Source: Gnetum montanum (lineage: Eukaryota; Streptophyta; Gnetopsida; Gnetales; Gnetaceae). From it: a DNA stretch of 20,764 bases. Of this stretch, positions 17,839-20,764 are shown piece after piece (the stretch's first letter is position 1; each line of letters begins with the position of its first letter). The notes beneath the pieces were generated by a model that worked only from the letters and a program-made list of their open reading frames with translations, was not told the DNA's origin and did not search any database. The translations under genes and the position numbers were made by a program. The stretch lies in NCBI GenBank assembly GCA_015680685.1, contig MNCI01005891.1:10230-30993 (forward strand), written 5' to 3'.

Positions 17839-18033
17839 ATCTAGAGTGTTTCGATGATCCTCTGTGTCCATGAAACTGGCCGCCTATTGAATGCCCTGCA
17901 TGGTCGACTCCTGTCTACTCCTGTCTGCTTGCGAAGCTCCCGCATTTGGGTGGTAGCACGTCAAGGTTCGGCGGATATGTCGTCTGAGTTCCGCCCAGGA
18001 GCTCTCACAATTGATGCCAAGAATGAGGTACGG
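17839..18033 (-). pseudogene. J-domain-like (DnaJ-type) module at the LINE ORF2 C terminus
   Basis: 65 codons in the coiled-coil frame. Helix I is PYLILGI; helix II is SSWAELRRHIRRTLTCYH; the HPD loop reads HPN; helix III reads STMQGI, a TAG, AASFMDTEDHRNTLD. From the Gly of LGI to the His is 23 residues, the same as in bacterial DnaJ (GV...YH). The last 15 residues before and including the final Asp place Arg at position 11, as in AYEVLTDSQKRAAYD. J-domains stimulate the ATPase of Hsp70. Asp to Asn in HPD would abolish that, and an internal TAG (17884) follows, but the older copy has HQD, so the ancestor probably had HPD. The frame ends at TAG 17779 after LHELERPNYTCRRLPTNP. Confidence 0.8.
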
Positions 18034-18093
18034 TTATCGCCCCTCTCTTAGCCATTGTCGGGCGTTATGCCCGTGGGCGTGGTCAAGCTGTCT

Positions 18094-18558
18094 CTATCGT
18101 TGGTCCTCCTCCTCCTGAAGCTGCTCCTGCTCCGCCCGCTCCGCCTGCTCACGTCGTCTCTGGGCCTCCTCCTCTTGGATTAATTTTTCCCGCACTTGGG
18201 CCCTGATTTCGTCAATGAGGCAAGCCCTGGTAGCTTTAGCCATGAGCTCCTGTTGCCTAACCCGTTCCTGCTCGCGCTCAGTGATCTGGGCTTCTAGGTC
18301 GGCCCGAGCCTGTGCGAGGGCTTCATTCCATTTGGCTTCCCATTCTTTTCGGGCTTCGTCCGCCTCCCTCTGCGTGGCCTGCCAAAGCTCCTCATTCCAG
18401 TTCCTCTGGCCAGATGTCTCTAGTGGGGGGGAAGTCGGTCTGTTAGGGCGTTCGGGGGAGCGTCGCTCCCGCGGGGTCCTCTGACCCTGCGTAACGGAGG
18501 AACCCCAATGGGGCCAATCGCCCCCCACTTGGGCATCGTCGTAGTATCCTGCGGCCTA
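18094..18558 (-). pseudogene. coiled-coil segment of the LINE ORF2 extension
   Basis: A TAG at 18556-18558 (one change from CAG) is followed by AAGYYDDAQVGGDWPHW, a Pro/Arg/Ser linker (18490-18420), and ~100 residues of Glu/Arg/Gln/Ala heptad-like sequence (about 18410-18097: WEAKWNEALAQARADLEAQI, then REQERVRQQELMAKA and RREQAERAEQEQLQEEED). Such a segment would form a long helix for self-association or partner binding. It ends at a TAG (18094) and continues in the same frame into the J-like segment. The older copy has a matching coil (15228-14745). Confidence 0.8.
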
Positions 18559-19318
18559 GCTGAGGGGGGGCACTCTGGAGAGACCCCTTGCGGGGGGGGC
18601 GGGGGCAGAGGACGAGGGGGGTTGCCCCCCCTCTGCCCCCTGCCAGAGTGCCAGAATTAAACCAGAGTGGCAGCTGCGACGCTTGAGCTTAAGGGCCTCC
18701 TTAAAAAAGCAGGGGAGGTTGACCTGGCTACCCAACTTGAGACAGCGCAGGAAAGCGAAGTGTAGGCCCTGCAATTTGGAGTCGTTGCCAGATTGGACGA
18801 AGAATCGGTCCACCAGATCTGCGCCCCGGGCCCATAGGCGTGATAGGGAAGATCTGGGCACTTGTCTGCTCCTGGTACAGGGAACAGGCCCATCAAAGAA
18901 CATTTCAGTGTCTTGGAGGCCGCGGGTGGAGGGCAAAATGATGTCTCCAGCGATCGGGGTCCCCAGACAGTTGGCAATCGAAGATTCTGTAATCCAGATT
19001 TCACGCCCACGGAAGAAGGTAAGGTCATTGACCCAGTTGGAGAAAAACGCGTTGTCTGCCAGATCTGGATCCCCGNACCAGCTGTTGCAGAGGGTCAGAC
19101 CAGCCGCACTGGGCCACCATCTGCCAGAGCGCCTCATCCTCCTGGAACGCGGCGCAATCCAGCTCGAAAGTGGGCATGATTCCCATCATCATCTCGATTT
19201 CCTTCCACGCAGTGAGAGCCTGGGAGACCAGTCACCGCGGAAGGGGGTGCTGTTGCTGCCGGAAAACAGAGTTATTCCGTGCCTTCCACACTACCCATAA
19301 AAGTAGCGTGGCCCAAGA
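18559..19318 (-). pseudogene. unrecognised C-terminal extension domain of the LINE ORF2
   Basis: After WVVWKARNNSVF the frame continues with a TGA and then MPTFELDCAAFQEDEALWQM, a shift at the ambiguous base 19076, DPDLADNAFFSNW, REIWITESSIANCLGTPIAG, RGLQDTEMFFDGPVP, SRQVPRSSL, VDRFFVQSGNDSKLQGLHFA, NLPCFFKEALKLKRR and LILALWQ. The order and many of these positions recur in the older copy (15966-15300), which shows it was a selected protein domain. I do not recognise it. The pattern F-G--I-(I/L)----IA--LG-P--G followed by LQG-H-AFL--L and N-P--F loosely recalls plant transposon-associated domains of the PF20167/plant-mobile-domain kind, but that is a by-eye resemblance only. Confidence 0.75.
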
Positions 19319-19319
19319 G

Positions 19320-20123
19320 TCACCAGTGAGGCGCCTCAGGGGGCATCGCCGCCGCGCACCACATGGCGCGCATGCAAGGGCACTCAACCGCGAAGTGCTG
19401 CGCTGTTTTAGCAGCAGCGTCGCATGTAGGACACGTATCGCTGTTCAAAATTCCGCGCCACCGCAGCAGGGCCCATATGGGCAGCACATCGCGCTTAAAC
19501 AGCCATAGGAAGATTTTGATTTTTTTGGGCAGCCGCCCTTGCCAGATCCATAGCCAGCCATCAAGTTGGGGGTATTTGGCCGTCAGAAGGGCCCGTGGCT
19601 TGAGGCCCCCCCATCCCAAGGTCTGCATCACACGTGCGTGCTGGCACAGTGCTTGCCAGGGCCTAGAGTCCTGCGCCCCCGTTTCCCAGCGCAGATATTT
19701 GGCACTCATGATGCGGATCCATGGGATCGGTTCTCTATGCGGGCACGAAAACTGAAGCACTAACCGTTGTTGTCCCATCATCAACTCGTCCTCGAATGAT
19801 GTGATGCCCAAACCACACACACTTCGGGGGCACGCCACCCGCTCCCAACAGACCAAATGGATTTTGTGCCCCCCCTTGCCCCCCTCCCAGACGAAGCTAC
19901 GGATTAGCGTGTTAACTGCATTGATGACCACGTTTGGGGGGGTGGCAACGACAGCCACAAAACGAGCGACTGCCGTGAGGATTCTAGTAGCCACAAGCAG
20001 GTGACCTTTGCGGCTAAGGAATCTATTCGCCCAATGGCTCATTCTTCTTTCGATTTTTTCTAATAGCGGGCCCCATGCCGTGGTCCGTCCCCACCTGAAG
20101 AGGGGGATGACCAGATATGTCAC
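19320..20123 (-). pseudogene. LINE RT thumb and zf-RVT zinc-binding domain (J-LINE ORF2)
   Basis: The 267-codon open frame holds the YLVIPLFRWGR block, FLSRKGHLLVATRILTAV, and the plant LINE zf-RVT domain: WIWQGRLPKKIKIFLWLF, LPIWALLRWRGI, CPTCDAAAKTAQHF and ECPCMRAMW, giving C-x2-C and H-x4-C ligands (about 19460-19370). The stop at 19320 is frameshift-generated: one frame over, the protein continues SWATLLLWVVWKARNNSVF, which other plant LINEs also have after zf-RVT. So this is not the natural C terminus. Confidence 0.88.
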
Positions 20124-20764
20124 TGTTTGTCCCTAGCAGGATATTCAAGACTTGTATCACCTGGTTTTTAACTTGTTCATCCACATTAATGAAGTGGGCT
20201 GAGGATTTGGTTCTATTGATTTCCAGCCCCAGTTCGGCCGCCAGGCGGGACAAAGCAATGTTGATGCACCATGCCTGCGGGACCGTCGCCCTACTGAGCA
20301 ACATCGTATCGTCCGCATAGTGTTCGGCCCGACATGCCACTTCGGCAATGTTCAGACCGTCCACCCCCGATGTGCTGTAGTAGTGTTGCATTAAGTCCAT
20401 GGCGATGATGAAGAGGAGGGGCGAGAGTGGGTCCCCTTGCCTCAACCCCCGCCTAGGGGAGGAGAGGCCCCATAACCACCCCCCCACATCAAAGGAGAAA
20501 CCGGCCGAGGATTGCATGTGAATGCAAAGTTGGATGAAGCCTGAATCAAACCCCTTTAGGTACATAATGGACTGCAATGCCTCCCAGCTGAGTGTGTCGT
20601 AAGCCTTAGTGATGTCAAGCTTGAGGCAAAGTTCGGGGAAGCCCGAATTTCGAAGCGAATGAATCACCTCCTGCAAGAGGAGGATTTGGTCCTGAATGGC
20701 CCGCCCTTGCACGAATCTCGCCTGGTTGATCCCCACAAGCTTGGGCATGAGCGGTACAAGCCTA
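20123..20764 (-). pseudogene. LINE reverse transcriptase domain (J-LINE ORF2)
   Basis: The frame enters from beyond the window and shows the non-LTR RT motifs in order: INQARFVQGRAIQDQILLLQ, CLKLDITKAYDTLSW (motif A, catalytic Asp), RRGLRQGDPLSPLLFIIAMD (20419-20442 for RQGDPLSP), EHYADDTMLLSRA with the catalytic YADD at 20308-20319, and GLEINRTKS. All three catalytic Asp residues are intact. The enzyme would copy its own RNA at a nicked target (target-primed reverse transcription). A one-base shift near 20125, just before VTYLVIPLF, breaks the frame. L1-like plant LINE is a confident call; the family within it is not. Confidence 0.92.

Larger units (their letters stand above)
17600..20764 (-). 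mobile_element. younger J-domain LINE (L1-like), 5' end beyond window
   Basis: A GC-rich LINE on the - strand, sharply different in base composition from the AT-rich intron around it. Coding order is RT (20764-20123), thumb and zf-RVT (20123-19320), unknown domain (19318 to about 18600), linker and coiled coil (about 18558-18094), J-like segment (18033-17839), final stop TAG 17779-17781. The 3' end is a C13 tract (G13 on + at 17741-17753), an AT-rich track, and A-rich (AAAAG)n sequence at about 17634-17597, which may be the tail. It is inactive: three frameshifts (near 20125, 19320, 19076) and four internal stops (18556, 18094, 18034, 17884). The endonuclease region, if present, is outside the window. 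Confidence 0.85.

Noticed and set aside
18215-18484. Ser/Ala/Arg-rich frame on the + strand
   Set aside because: It is the complement of the coiled-coil coding region, not a gene.
18683-19300. 205-codon open frame on the + strand
   Set aside because: It is antisense to the LINE extension domain; the - strand has the conserved counterpart in the older copy.
1-20764. CRISPR arrays, bacterial operons, rRNA genes
   Set aside because: No regularly spaced repeats, ribosome binding sites or rRNA motifs are present; spliced exons and plant retroelements show a plant nuclear origin.

Overview
The window is nuclear DNA of a land plant. It is mostly AT-rich intron sequence carrying the 5' half of one host gene, broken by introns of up to more than 8.4 kb that are packed with nested retroelements. 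Giant repeat-filled introns fit a gymnosperm or another large-genome plant, but the exact lineage is an inference I cannot settle here.

Host gene. Five exons on the + strand (1210-1428, 1514-1732, 3235-3338, 11877-12078, 12195-12299) join into 283 uninterrupted codons of a poly(ADP-ribose) glycohydrolase (PARG). All junctions use GT..AG. The last exon ends inside the family signature (GGG-x7-Q), so the catalytic acidic residues lie on an exon beyond the window. Upstream are a G-box (952-959) and a leader with at least three upstream ATGs.

Intron 3 (3339-11876) is a nest. A 5'-truncated RTE-type LINE on the - strand (about 11245 down to about 5870) was hit twice. One hit is a 581-bp insertion holding a SINE-like repeat, flanked by near-identical 13-bp repeats. 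The other is a complete-ended Ty3/gypsy-type LTR element (5940-10178, - strand) with a CATCT target duplication, a primer binding site, a polypurine tract and decayed gag and protease but no RT or integrase. A second SINE-like copy (about 3881-4029) and a probable LTR fragment (about 4500-5430) lie further left.

Intron 5 (12300 to the window end) holds an old L1-type LINE (12740-14510) and two copies of a second LINE family, all on the - strand. The younger copy (about 17600-20764, running off the window) reads RT (YADD), zf-RVT, an unfamiliar ~220-residue domain, a long Glu/Arg/Gln coiled coil and a J-domain-like (DnaJ-type) segment. The older fragment (about 16140-14527) has the same order from the end of zf-RVT to the J-like segment, in one frame with stops but no net frameshift. 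The J-like segment is exactly 65 codons in both copies, with family spacing around the HPD position (HPN in one, HQD in the other). A LINE ORF2 with a C-terminal unknown domain, coiled coil and J-like module is the most interesting thing in this window.
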